From: Liolophura sinensis
Lineage: Eukaryota > Mollusca > Polyplacophora > Chitonida > Chitonidae
Assembly (NCBI RefSeq): GCF_032854445.1
Contig: NC_088303.1
Coordinates: 17,491,501-17,555,500, forward strand
Reading direction: 5' to 3'
Length of the DNA stretch: 64,000 nt
Position numbers and translations under genes: made by a program. Numbering within the stretch: position 1 is the stretch's first letter; each line of letters starts with the position of its first letter. This document shows positions 11,966 through 24,400 of this stretch, in pieces. The notes beneath the pieces were generated by a model that worked only from the letters and a program-made list of their open reading frames with translations, made no database searches and had not been told where the DNA came from.

Positions 11966-14900
11966 GAAGAAAGGCGTAACGAGGCCATTCTTAAGAATAT
12001 ATTTGTTGCTCTTTATACCCCCTAGGTCCTGAAATAGTGTACAATCTTGTGTTTACTTATTACTGTAGTGCTAAAGGGACAGCCATGTAGTTGTCTTGAG
12101 TGTAATACAATTTATCACTTGGCCATTGAGGATCCCCATGTTCACAAGCTGCTCATGTGTACATGAATGTGTACATTCTTGTTTGTTTAAACGACAGCTA
12201 CCTAAGCTGATGTATAAAGATGCCTAGCATATTATCCAGCCTAACCCATTTAGTTGTATAATGGGTACATTTTGTAATTAGTTAATGAATTGCCTAAAGG
12301 CAAAAGTAAAGTCACCATAATTCATTAACTTTCATTACAAAGGCTTCCACCTTTGTTGATGAGGACTCCTGACATCCGCATACCACAAATGTATTATAAC
12401 AAGTAATATGTCTGGAAATTTAATTATGCATTAATTAAAAGAGATAAAGCATGCATTCTTGTATGTATATCTGTATCATATGTAAGTGATAGGTAATACA
12501 CCTGATACAGTTTTGACAGTAAGTGAATGCCTAAAACCAGCATACAGTGTATGTTTTCATGGGCTATAGCCAATTCATCTTATTCAAAATTCACTGACAT
12601 AATAAGGTAATATAGTAAAACCGGCATAATGTACGAAGATACATTGCGGATATTAAGTTTGATATTGATTAGTTTACATGATAATTATGATGTCTAACAT
12701 GGTAGGCCTACTTATGTCCCTTATATAGCAGTTTTATTGTTGTTTCTTTTCAAGAGCCTTACAGAAGAGAGTTTTATCATGGAACTTTGAAACAATGATA
12801 TATGATTTCATTAAAACCTGAAAGTTGTTACCTATATATTGAATCACAAGGTATATGGTCAAACGACTTTTGTATATAATAGTCATGATAACAACAACAT
12901 GTAGCTATAATACAAGTCATGATATTTGTAATGATTTTTGTAATTGCTGATGAGGCACAGACTTACAGCTGTAGTTATTTTTAATATTAATGAATAAATG
13001 ATCAGTTATTAACGCCTGCTTTAATTGCGCGCTGAGAACAGATTCTATTTCCTCCTAAATAATGCAATAAACATAAAGTGATAATGAAAAGTAGCTAATG
13101 TAACTAATGAAATGTGTGACGAAGGAAAATGTCAATGTTAATGTTATTAATATGGACTTTATAACATGCATTTACGTTTTCATGACGGCTGACAAGGGTG
13201 TATATCTATGTATGTATATTGATACGATTAAGTTTTTTGCCATCCAAAGACACAAGGTCCTTTGTGCATTGTTTGTGAAGCCATGGGTGATAGTGAGGTA
13301 GAGGAAGGTGACTCAGCTACAAACTCTTTGTGTCAGATGCTTGGTGTTTGTAACAACACAGGTTTTGGCACATGAGGGTTCCGCTTGGCTGAACACGATT
13401 AGACAAGCCCTAAATATATACCTTTAACTGCGTGACCATTCGGACGATGTCATTCCCCGCAGCAAGTATTCACGATGTGATGGCTGACTTTAGATATCAA
13501 GATAATGTACCTTTCAGCTTCTTTTAATAGACGCTCTCTTCGGTTATTAAAACGTTATTGAAATCTGATCCCAAAACCCTTTTCGTCTCTTGCATGTATT
13601 ATCAACACATGCTATAGGTGTATGTGGAGTTATGTTTATTTGTTACCTGGGATAACCTCAGCGTGAATGGTTGACTGGGACTCCGCTCCTCTGATAAAGA
13701 CTCTACACACTCTCATCTGGCCTTGCATGTAGGTCTACAGATGTTTTGTAGTCCAGAACCACAAGGTGTTCAAATCTGAACGGTTCATTTCTCAAATCCG
13801 TTTATCTTATTTTATCCTGATCTTACTGTCAGTATCAACAAAGTTGCTTTGGATAAAGATCTGATATATTGTTCCAATCTCGTTGACTGCATGCCAGGTA
13901 TGTCTAGTACATGTTAATGTATTTACTCTCAATCAAAGTAAAAGACTTATATTTTGGCTTAAAATTACATGTTTATACTTTTTATATTGTATATGTGTAT
14001 TTACATGGCATGTTTGCTTTGTATGTGTACATTTTATGTATAGTTTGTTTATATACTATGATATGTTGCCAGTTCTGTGTGATGTGAACAAGTTGAATGT
14101 ACAGGTAATCATTGTATACCTACAGTGGCAGTAGTCACCACATCACAGACCTGTGCTTAGATGGCTCAGTCTTCCAGTATACAAGACTATGGGCCAAGAA
14201 GATCAGAAATGAAAGAAGCTCCAATGATTAATGTAAAAGTACATGTTTGGTAAACAACAAAAGTTCACCCTTGGTTATATTAAAGTCACATATTTTATGA
14301 TATCTGATTCTGGTAGTTCTGTTGGCAAATTAAGGAAAGATACTAACTTTGAGGTTTTTTTGGAAGTTTTGGTGGTATCCCAGTGGAAAAATGTTTCAAC
14401 ATCAAAAACAGTATTTTACAGCATTTATTTCCTTCTGAAGATATATTTTTGGAGCAAAAGTTTAGATGATTACGGCATTATAAGCGGGTGCTTAAGCCTG
14501 TTTATGTGTAAATAAAGTGTAGTATTCATGATCTCATCTTTAGAATTTTAGTGTTTTAAGTGATGACACTACATACTGTAGGTACAAAAGTAGCACGTAA
14601 AGTAGCCGAGGTACGGGACTGAAATACACGATTGTGAAGTTACTATTCCTAGGACCTGTTGTGTATTCCTAGTGTGATGTATACCAGTAAAATATACTTG
14701 ATTTGTTATTGCAGGTGTATCTAATGGGCTAAATCAAGGTTTGAGGAAGTATGATGCTAATACATGTGACTGTAACTGCTAGGCTGCATTCTTGTGGAAA
14801 TCGCAGCATTCATGAAATTAATTTCATGTTAGTCAGTCGTTAAGCAATCGTCGATGAATCATCATCACCTGACTGCAACAGTTAACTTTATATTGAATAC

Positions 14901-15045
14901 ATGATGTAATGTTGATAACCGGATAGGAAACACAGAAAGAAATTATTGTGCAAACAACTAGTCCAATTAACTCACCTGTTTTCACAGCAAGACATTCAAC
15001 ATGTTCACGGTGTCTTGGAAATAGCTTTGAATTGGCGTTTTATCC
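11966..15045. other. Intergenic sequence upstream of the KLHL gene
   Basis: AT-rich sequence. Open frames up to about 90 codons show no recognisable domain. A hairpin lies around GTTAATGAATT (12281) and its inverse (12322), and a small palindrome CATGAAATTAATTTCATG at 14811. No RNA gene was recognised. Confidence 0.5.
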
Positions 15046-15312
15046 TCGAAATATTTATTTATTTATTTATTGGATTGGTGTTTTATGCCGGTCTCAAGAA
15101 TATTTCACTTGTACGACTTTAGCCGTCATTATGGTAAAAGGAAACCAGGTAGAGCCAGGGGGAAACCCACGAATATCTGCAGGTTGCTTGAAGACTTTCC
15201 CACATACGGCCAGAGAGGAAGCCACCTTGACCTGAATTCACAATGATCTCATTGGTGAGAGGCTTCTGGGTCATTGCATCGCACTGGTGGGTAACCCCCT
15301 TGGCCACGGAGG
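15046..15312 (-). mobile_element. SINE family A, near full length
   Basis: Reads on the minus strand. The tRNA-like head is at the right end (CCTCCGTGGCCAAGGGGG), followed by the family core, then the tail with ATAA repeats at the left end. It lies about 150 bp upstream of the KLHL start codon. Confidence 0.85.
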
Positions 15313-15465
15313 TCCCTTTATCCTCCAATTACATAAGGCAGACATTATGAACGAGACTTCCTCAGATCATTGTATAGTTTGCTTTTGGTTATATATTTCC
15401 CAGTACTAGACACTCAAGTGGCTGATATGTGGAAAGGAAGATAACTCTGGGTGGAATTATTCAGA

Positions 15466-18400
15466 ATGGCCGGAGATGAATACTGTCGCCACATCACCGA
15501 GGAGACGGACCCGAGCCCGCAGGATGAGGCATTTCAGTTTGAGGCCCGAGACCACGGTGGGACTGTTCTGGCTGGACTTTGTCAGCTGCGGGACCAGGAG
15601 AAGCTGTTTGATGTAGTGTTGACGGCAGAGTGCCAGAGTTTCCCAGCTCACAGAGTTGTGCTAGCTTCCTGTAGTGATTACTTCAGGTGTGTATGCTGAT
15701 CACGTCTTTACCTGGCTCTGTCTCTGGATTTGTGATACATAACGTAAAATTTCAGTCACCAAAGAAGGGCATTTTAGTAGGGAGTTCAGCTTCTCAGGCA
15801 TCCGCCATACGAATTGCCTACAAAACCCCAATACCACGGCCTTTTCATTTGACTGTTAATGAGAGTGTAATACATTTATTTCAGTTTGTGTTTACGTTTT
15901 GGTGTACCTTTATAAATATCTTGTGTTTGTGAATGGTAGCTGACAAATAAAAAATCGCTTATCAGCGTGTACCACGGAGAAATAGCTCTCGTAATGGCCT
16001 GACGATCGGCGTGTAGTCAACGAGACGGCGCCATTTTTTTAACGTGTTTACGTTTTCAATGCGCTATTCGCACATGAGCCAATGGAAATATCCGTCTTAA
16101 AATGCTTTGGTTAAAAAGTTGGGATCTCGTAGTTTATCGTGATACCTGCCAGTTCGTCAAACACGTGAGGGCATGGGCGCCAAAAGGCGAATATGGCCTT
16201 CCGATGGGTCCGCAACAACAGCAGACGCCGGATTCTGGAATTGGTGGCGATGAGAGGTAAGTCCCATCATCAATGTGGCTGTAAACTGGCAATTTTCGAC
16301 TTTTTTCTTCTTGGCTCATGTGTAATTTTCCGATTTTTGCTTTGGTGTTTTTCCGTGGCAGCCATTTGTTACAGTCTCGGTTTCATTCTTATCACCTTGT
16401 TCCTAACCGCCTACATTAGCGTTGGCCTCGTTCTGAATTTGTAAATCAAAATGCTTGGCCAAAACACCCCGTTCCCAGTAGCTTCGGCTAAAACAACAAC
16501 AACACCATGTTATCTGTGCTGTCCGATCGGCATTGTTTTCAGTTCAAAATAAAACTTATTGATAACTTCTTCATAGCCTTCCTCGGTGTGCCCAGTGTTT
16601 TTTTTAACATTGGGCGTGGTTATGCTTGACGATTGACTGGTTACGATCGACATGCGAATAGATTCAAGGAATGAAATTAAGGAGTTTATAGTGTGTTCAT
16701 ACCTAAGTTATTGGTCATGTTATGAGAGGGTGTCAGGTTGTTTAAACCTTTTTTCTTCTGTACCATTAAATTGTTTATTTTTTGTTCTAGTTTTCACACA
16801 GATAACCTACCTCATAGTGGCCTGAATCATGGCAGATGAAGAAGAGCTGTGTGACTCAGTTTCAGATATTGGTATGCGCATATACATTTATTCACCAAAA
16901 GGTCTCTCAAGTAACTTGCGCCATATTCTAAGGAATATAATTATTTCCCTTATTCTACATGACACCGTTGGGACTTGTTATGCCCCCATGATCCTTGGGG
17001 TAAACCACTGGCAGAAAAAATAGTTCTGAACTACTTCCCCATATTTAGACCGCAACACTCATCGCTCGACCAATGGCTGTCCAGTACTACTGCTATCTAT
17101 CTTGCGATGTGTGCAAATTACACTTATTCAACCTTGTGACATAACTGCAGGTCACGCCCTGTCTAGACAGCACGTGCAAAAGAGAAACTGATTGGATTAT
17201 CCGTATCGCTGGGTGTGGCTGGGGTCATCACAGAATAGATCGACTCGCTTCGCTCGCCGTCTATCCTGTGATAACCCTCGTTGTGCGCTGTCGAACTATT
17301 ACTTATTTGGCAGTGGATGGCATACATAAAAGTAAACTTGTTACGGGTTCGTAGCCATTTACCCTTGCCAAGGTTTCTGCTCAATTGAGATCGCCTCAGG
17401 CTCATCACAGTATAGAAACATAATGTAAACCAACAATCTTTACTTAATAAATGTGTATTGAATAAATTACAGAAACATGTACTTCTTAATATATTTTATT
17501 TCTGTTTTAGATACTCTCCTGGGTGAATATTTCGAGCATATGCAGGAAGGCCCTCAGCTACCACCCGACCTGGCTAACAAGATAGATGTTCCAATAACCT
17601 ATGGACTGTATACCAAAGCATTACTGAGGCTGGAGACAAGAGGAATCAACATTCAGAACAATTTGCCCCCTTTATTAAAACTTTTTGACTCCACAATTGA
17701 ACTGCCTAACAAAATCAGTAACCTTACTCGAAAAGTGAAAAAATATCTGAACAGTCATCCGGACAGTCAAACAGAAATTATTTCATCAATATACCCATCT
17801 GATGTGAAGGTTGCTGGCTTTTCTGAAGATCAGCTACTAAACGGCTCACTGCCAAGGTGCACTCCAACTGTCGGACATATCCTCTCCTTGAGATCATTCA
17901 TACGTGTACGACAGTTATCCTGGAAATATTTACACAAGTGGGTTATCGAAATGCTGGGACTATCTCCAGAGGATGTTGATACCACTTCATTGATTAGCCA
18001 GTGTAATAGGCTCTTCCTTCGCAAGAGGAAAAAGTCATCGGCCATTTTTTTAGAGGAGCAGTACCGTCCCCCTGTTTCTGTGCAGGTTGTTGAGCAGGCA
18101 GCTGGACAGACATCGGATCACAGTGACACAGAAAATGATGTTGTTGAACTGTATCAAGACCTGAAACAGAAATTAAAAGAATTATCTGATACTTTAAAGA
18201 GTGCTTATGACAAGAATTGTGTTTTAGAGCACACAGTTTACAAACAAAACCAACGACTATTTGAACTCACTAAAATGGCAAAACAGCATAAGAAACTGAA
18301 ACAACAACTGAGTGAACTTCGATCATCTTTCTCAACCAGGAATGTTAACAAACGAATTGCAACCAGAGACAAACATATTGAAAAACTGTCTGCCATTAAT

Positions 18401-21400
18401 GTTGAACTGAATCGTGAAAATATGAATTTGAAGGAAAGCCTGAACACAGCAGAGAGAAAAAAACTGAATGCACAAAAGCAAGCTTCTCATTACTACAACA
18501 GATGTATCAAACTTAAAGAAGATGGATTACGACCAGATGCACTCTCTTTGGCTAAGATTGAAGAGTTGGAAACAGAAAATGAAACATTGAAAGAGCAAAT
18601 TGAAGATCTTGTAGACAAAACGACACAACTGGAAACATTTTCTGGGAATAGATATGATGACAACATTCGCCAATGCTACATAGATTTATTGTCCATGGGT
18701 GTCAGTGTTGGAAGATGCGAGTCTGTTGTTCGATCAGTCCTTGGCAATTTGACAAATACAACAGTTGGAAGACTTCCTAGCAGAAGCACAGCATCACTTT
18801 TACAAGTTGAAGCACAGATATTATCAGAACAGCAAGCTCTGGATGTTATCCTTTCACATGAGGACAGTACACTGCATACAGACAACACTAAAAAGAAGGG
18901 ACGAGAATATGCAGGCGTCCAAGTCTCTGTTCAGTCAGAAAATCCTGTTTTTCTTGATATCGTGGAAATGGTGAGTGGCAACACGGAATCCGTTCTTGAT
19001 GCTCTGAAACTGACTCTGTCCCATCTAGCTGAAAATGTAGCTTCAACAACAGAGGAGAAATCACTACTGGAGGCAAAACTACTTTTTGCACTGAAAAATA
19101 TAATGACTGATCGGCATATTGTAAACAAAAAAATCGTAAAATCACTTGAAGATTGGCGATCCCAAATGCTGCCTGAAATTATTTCATCTGCTGATATAAC
19201 AGAAGAAGAAAAGACCGACCTTGTCAACATGAACAGTTTGTTCTGCGGTCTCCATGTAATTGTTAACATGGCCACGGAAGCAAAGAAAGCGCTCAAACTA
19301 TACCAAGATAGAAACATTCCACGAGAGGACCTTGGGCCAGGGTTCAATACAAACAATTCTAGGTCATATGATTTGATATATCAAGTGTGCAAGGCTTTGA
19401 CAACTGGACCTGAGAGGCAATCTGACCAAAAGTCTGGATATGGGGAGGAGTTTGCTGTTCACATGGAAGGCTTGAAAAAGGTTGTTAAGTTAGTTCCATT
19501 TCTAGGTAACCGCTTCAATATTCTTTTTCATGATGCTGCTGCCACATATTTTCACAGGCAAGATATTGTAGAGTTTTTGAGAGGGGGTTACATATCAGAC
19601 TCGAATGATAAACTGAACTTTCTTTTAAAATGCATCCTCGAACAAATTCAAGTAGACCACAACCTTGCTGGATGCAGAGCTCTGGGCATTATAGACAAAA
19701 TGATTACTGGCCCTTTGTGGCGAAAGTTAAATGAGGAAGGAATGCACATTCTGGACACCAGTCAAATCTGGAAAGAGGTAACCAACTTCCTGGATGAGTG
19801 CTCCAATGATTCCACGCCTATGATGAATGGGAAAACAGTTTTCAGCGAAGAATTACTTCAGAAAGATGACGTTTACAATAGTTTATTTGAACCTGGAACA
19901 CCACTTCTACAGAAACATACTAAATCTGTCCTAGAACTCACATGTGCTAATTTGGCTTCTCTGTGTAAACGGCAGCTTGCAGATCATCTGACTGGATTCC
20001 TTCATCAACCATCTGACAAACTGTGGCAGGAGACAAAATCTGCTCCATTGACAAATGTAGTATCAGAGTCCGCATTTGCTGATCTTGACAGGTGTGTTCA
20101 GCATGCACCACAAAAAAGCACGATTGCAAAGGCAGCCCTATCATGTTTCCAGCGAAACAAAACATCTGTTTATCTTAAGAAGTTGAGCCTGGAAAAGAAG
20201 AGGAAATATTTTCAAATTGCCCGTAGAAGAGCCCCTGTAAGAAAGAAAGCTGACAGAGACCGATACAGAGACATTAGAAGAAAGAAGTTAGAACTGATGA
20301 GAGAGAAAAAGCTTCAGAAAGAAGAAAAGGAACGGAAGCAAATGTGGCGAGAAGAACAACTCAGAGTGCGAATCAGTGTGAATGGTGGTATCTGGAGGAC
20401 AGAGGAAGAGCTGAAAGAGAAGATGAAACAGATACAGGGGAAAATGAAAAGGATGCAGGCAGTCAGAGATCAGATTACTTACAGGATAAACCGGAGTAAA
20501 ACATCAAATAAGAACCTAGGAAAATTTACAGTGAACAAGAAGGAACTTACCATTGATGAACTTAGTCGAAATCTTATTTTGTTGATCTGTGAGAATGTGA
20601 ACATTGAATTTCATCTACATGTACCAGACCACGTGAACATCGATCAGCAAAAAAACGCGTCGCGAAAACGCAGGCATCAAGTTCCAGTTAACAGTAATGC
20701 TGCTAAGAAACCTCGAGTTCCAGAACCGTTACCATGTTTACAGTTTGCTTCTGGTTCTTATGTTGCTGTTGCATTTGATACAGAATGGTATCCTGCTTTT
20801 GTGGATTCTGTTGATGATGGCATGATGACTGTCCGTTTTCTTCACCGTCGAGGGGACAGTTTTATTTGGCCTGAGCCCCCAGACCCTAGTGATGGAAAAC
20901 CAGTTCCGAGAGTGTTTGCATTTGCTGAAGTAAAGTGTGAACCCAAAAACATTAGACTTTGGTCTGTTGACAATGTCAAGCAGATTGACCAACTGTATCT
21001 TGATTTTAAAGAGGCCTACATGAGTTAACAATCATTATTATACCGTATGCAGTTTATCTTTAGGAGACTTGCGCCACATCCTGCACCCACGGTCAAAAGA
21101 CTTGTCAGGTAGTTTTTTTGGTTTTGGATGTTAAAATCAACCTTTGGTGTATTTGTTTTTGCAATGTGTATGAAATAAGCTTTCATTTGATATATAACAA
21201 AGCATAAAAAGTTCATCGTCAAGTGATTTGAAATTTGGCGGCCATATTGGATTTTGTCCGCCATATTGGATTTTTGTCCGCCATCTTGGTTAATTACGCG
21301 AGCCCTATTCTCTGTCTCTGAGGTTCACATGTCTATCAAATGATTGGTTGACTCCTGCATAGATTTGTTTTCATTTTACTTCATTGCCTTCAAGGTGTCT

Positions 21401-24400
21401 GATTCCTGTGTAAATATTACGTAATTGTAGGAGCATATTGATATGCAAATTTATGCAAATGAACCCATTTACGCTCGCCCATGCCGATTTTTCGATTCAA
21501 ATTTGAAATCGCAGCGAAAAATTCATATAGGAAGTGAATTTTCATCAAAATGGGATTAAAATTCAAAGATATCCATCAATTTTTCTTTTGTTTTTGTTAA
21601 TTTGTGGGGGTTTTTGGTGCCATGGGCACAGTGTTACAGTATGTAAGAAAAGTTCCAACAAAACGACTCAAAACCGATGACATAATTGCCGCTACACAGA
21701 GAACTATTCAACCGATTTTCAAAATTCAAACTGTTTTCTGTTTCTTAGAACCTCATCTTGGTAATGAGTGAAGTCATTCAGTGAAATAACAAAAATAAAA
21801 TTTTTGCTGAACTCCCTAATTTTAGAGGCAAATTTTTTTAAATATTATTTGTTACCAATGCAGCTGCTGTGAGTTCAAGTCTAACTCATGCAGGCTTCCT
21901 CTCTGGGCATACATGGGTTGTCTACCTGCGAATGATCGTGGGTTCTCTCTGGGCTCTGCCCGGTTTGCTTCTACCATAATGCTGGCCATCATCGTGAAAG
22001 TGAAATATTCTTGAGTACGGCATAAAACAGCAATCAGATAAATAAATTAAATGAATCTTATTTTTGAATTATTAGCTCTGGTGCTAAACTGGACATTTTT
22101 CCTGTCAGATATCTTTATATTTCCCAAATTCAGAAGAATTCAGAGGTAGATAGATGCAACTGGAGAGAACTGTGTGCAAAACCGAGCAAGCGCTCAACAT
22201 TTGTGGGTGATAGCAAGCCTATCTAGATTGACTAAAACAAGTGTTCTATCGTTTGCTCCCAGTTGCTCAAAACCCAGTTGCTCCCAGTTGCCCAAAACTC
22301 AGTTGTTCCCAGTAACCCAAAACCCAGTAGCTCCCAGTAGCCCAAAACCCAGTTGCTCCCAGTCACCCCAAACCCAGTTGCTCCCAGTAACCCAAAACTT
22401 AGTTGCTCCCAGTAACCCAAACCCAGTGGCTCTCAGTAACACAAAACCCATATGCTCCCACTCACCCAAAACCCAGTTGCCCCCAGTCACCCAAAACCCA
22501 AAACAAAAACCCAAAACTCTGATGGTGGTAGCCCAAAACCCAGTTGCTCCCAGTCACCCAAAACCCAGTTGCTCCCAGTAACCCAAAACCCATTTGCTCC
22601 CAGTCACCCAAAACCCAGTTTCCCCCAGTCACCCAAAACCCAGTTGCTCCCAGTCACCCAAAACTCTGTTGCTCCCTGTAACCCAAAACCCAGTTGCTCC
22701 CAGTAAACCAAAACCCAGTTGATCCCAGTGTCCCATAACCCAGTTGCTCAAAATCCAGTAGTTCGAAGTCCAGTTGCTCCCAGTTTCTCAGAATCCAGTT
22801 GCTTCTAGTTGCCCAAAACCTAGTTGTTTCCAGTATCTCAAAACCCAGTTGCTCAGAATCCAGTTGCTCCCAGTTGCTCAAAACCCAGTTGCTTCTAGTC
22901 GCCCAAAATCTAGTTGCCCCCAGTCACCCAAAACCCAGTAGCTCCCAGTAACCCAAAACCCAGTTGTTCCCAGTAACCCAAAACTCAGTTGTCCCCAGTC
23001 ACCCAAAACCCAGTTGCTCACAGTAACCCAAAACCCAGTTGCTCTCAGTTGCAAGGTCAATATAGGCCCAGGATTAAGTCACTAGGATTGTCAAGTACCT
23101 TACAAAGATTGATGGTTTACTGGGGCATTCTAGTTTCCTCTGCCCATAAACCTGACCTCTGGCATATAGGTGAAAACTTCTTCACACCAATCAAATAAAT
23201 TTTTTCCTAGCCTTGAACTGGAACATCATATGATAACAAAGTGTATCTGAAGCTTCCAAGTTTGCCCTGACGTTACACACCCATCGTTGATGAAACTTTA
23301 CTGATGTTTCTTTTGAGTACATGTATCTCACCTGTGGAAGAAATCGGTAATTGTGGTAGGCCTGTCAGAAAGACCAGTAGGCTACATGAAGGTACACGTA
23401 GGTGGGCTATGCAAAGTGGTAACCAGACACACTATTGAAATTTGTATCTAAAACTTCACTTCAAATGAATTTTGTTGTTTGAACTCTTTAAGTATATGTG
23501 TGTGGGGGCGGGTTATTGGTCTTACAAATGGTTGGATATCTGGATATCATTGCTGTCACAGGGGTTTAATGACTTTCTTTTTTGACTATTAAGAAAATTT
23601 GCTAATGCGGTCCATGAAGATTACCTTTTAATTCTGATTCATTTGAATTAAGAAAGAAGTTACATATAAGTGGAAAAATGTATGCCAGTATGTATTGGGA
23701 TGAAGTTAATTTGTTTTCAAGAATATTTTAAATAATAGATGAAAATAGTTTTCATAAAATTTTCATTGCTGTATCTGATGGTGGCAACTACTCTTTTCCA
23801 TTGAATTTATTTGTTCATTTATTTACTTCTTTGATTGTTGTTTTACGAAAATTTATTGATTTATTTGGTGTTTTTCTCAAGAATATTTCATGTAAAATAG
23901 TGGGATGAAAGCGGTCAAAACTTAAAGAAACCCACGACCATCAGCAGGTTGCTGCAGACCTCCTTTAAATAGAAATAACCTTGAAATGTCCATGACATAT
24001 GTACATGTAAATGTAAGGAAGTGAAAATGTTGCTGAGCTTACAGCATGTGGTTTGTGGGTTTTGTGCAGGGCCATGTTCACAGATGACCTCAGGGAATGT
24101 CACCAGAAGGAGATCACGCTGAACGGTGTGACGGCTAAGGGGATGAAGCACCTGATAGACTATGCCTACACTTCCAGGCTCTCCATTGATGCAGGTACAT
24201 GCTTGTCTGTGTATTCTACAGTATATGGGCCAGCCAGTAGCCTACCTTTGGCTCATGTGAGGTGGACTGGAGCGGAAGTGATTTTTGACAATGCACTATG
24301 TGATATTATTGCTGGGACAATTATTTTTTTCATTTTGCGTAATTTGTAAGGGATAATGATTATAAGTTCTTGTGTTAATCTTTGATAATCTTGAGATAAT

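Noticed and set aside
22174-22881. Several overlapping frames (up to 135 codons) on both strands over the CCCAGTTGCTCCCAGT array
   Set aside because: Low-complexity peptides explained by the tandem repeat; open on both strands at once.
15687-24069. Nested ORF as an extra exon of the KLHL gene
   Set aside because: KLHL exon 1 joins exon 2 directly in frame across the BTB domain, and the nested ORF has its own start, intron and stop.
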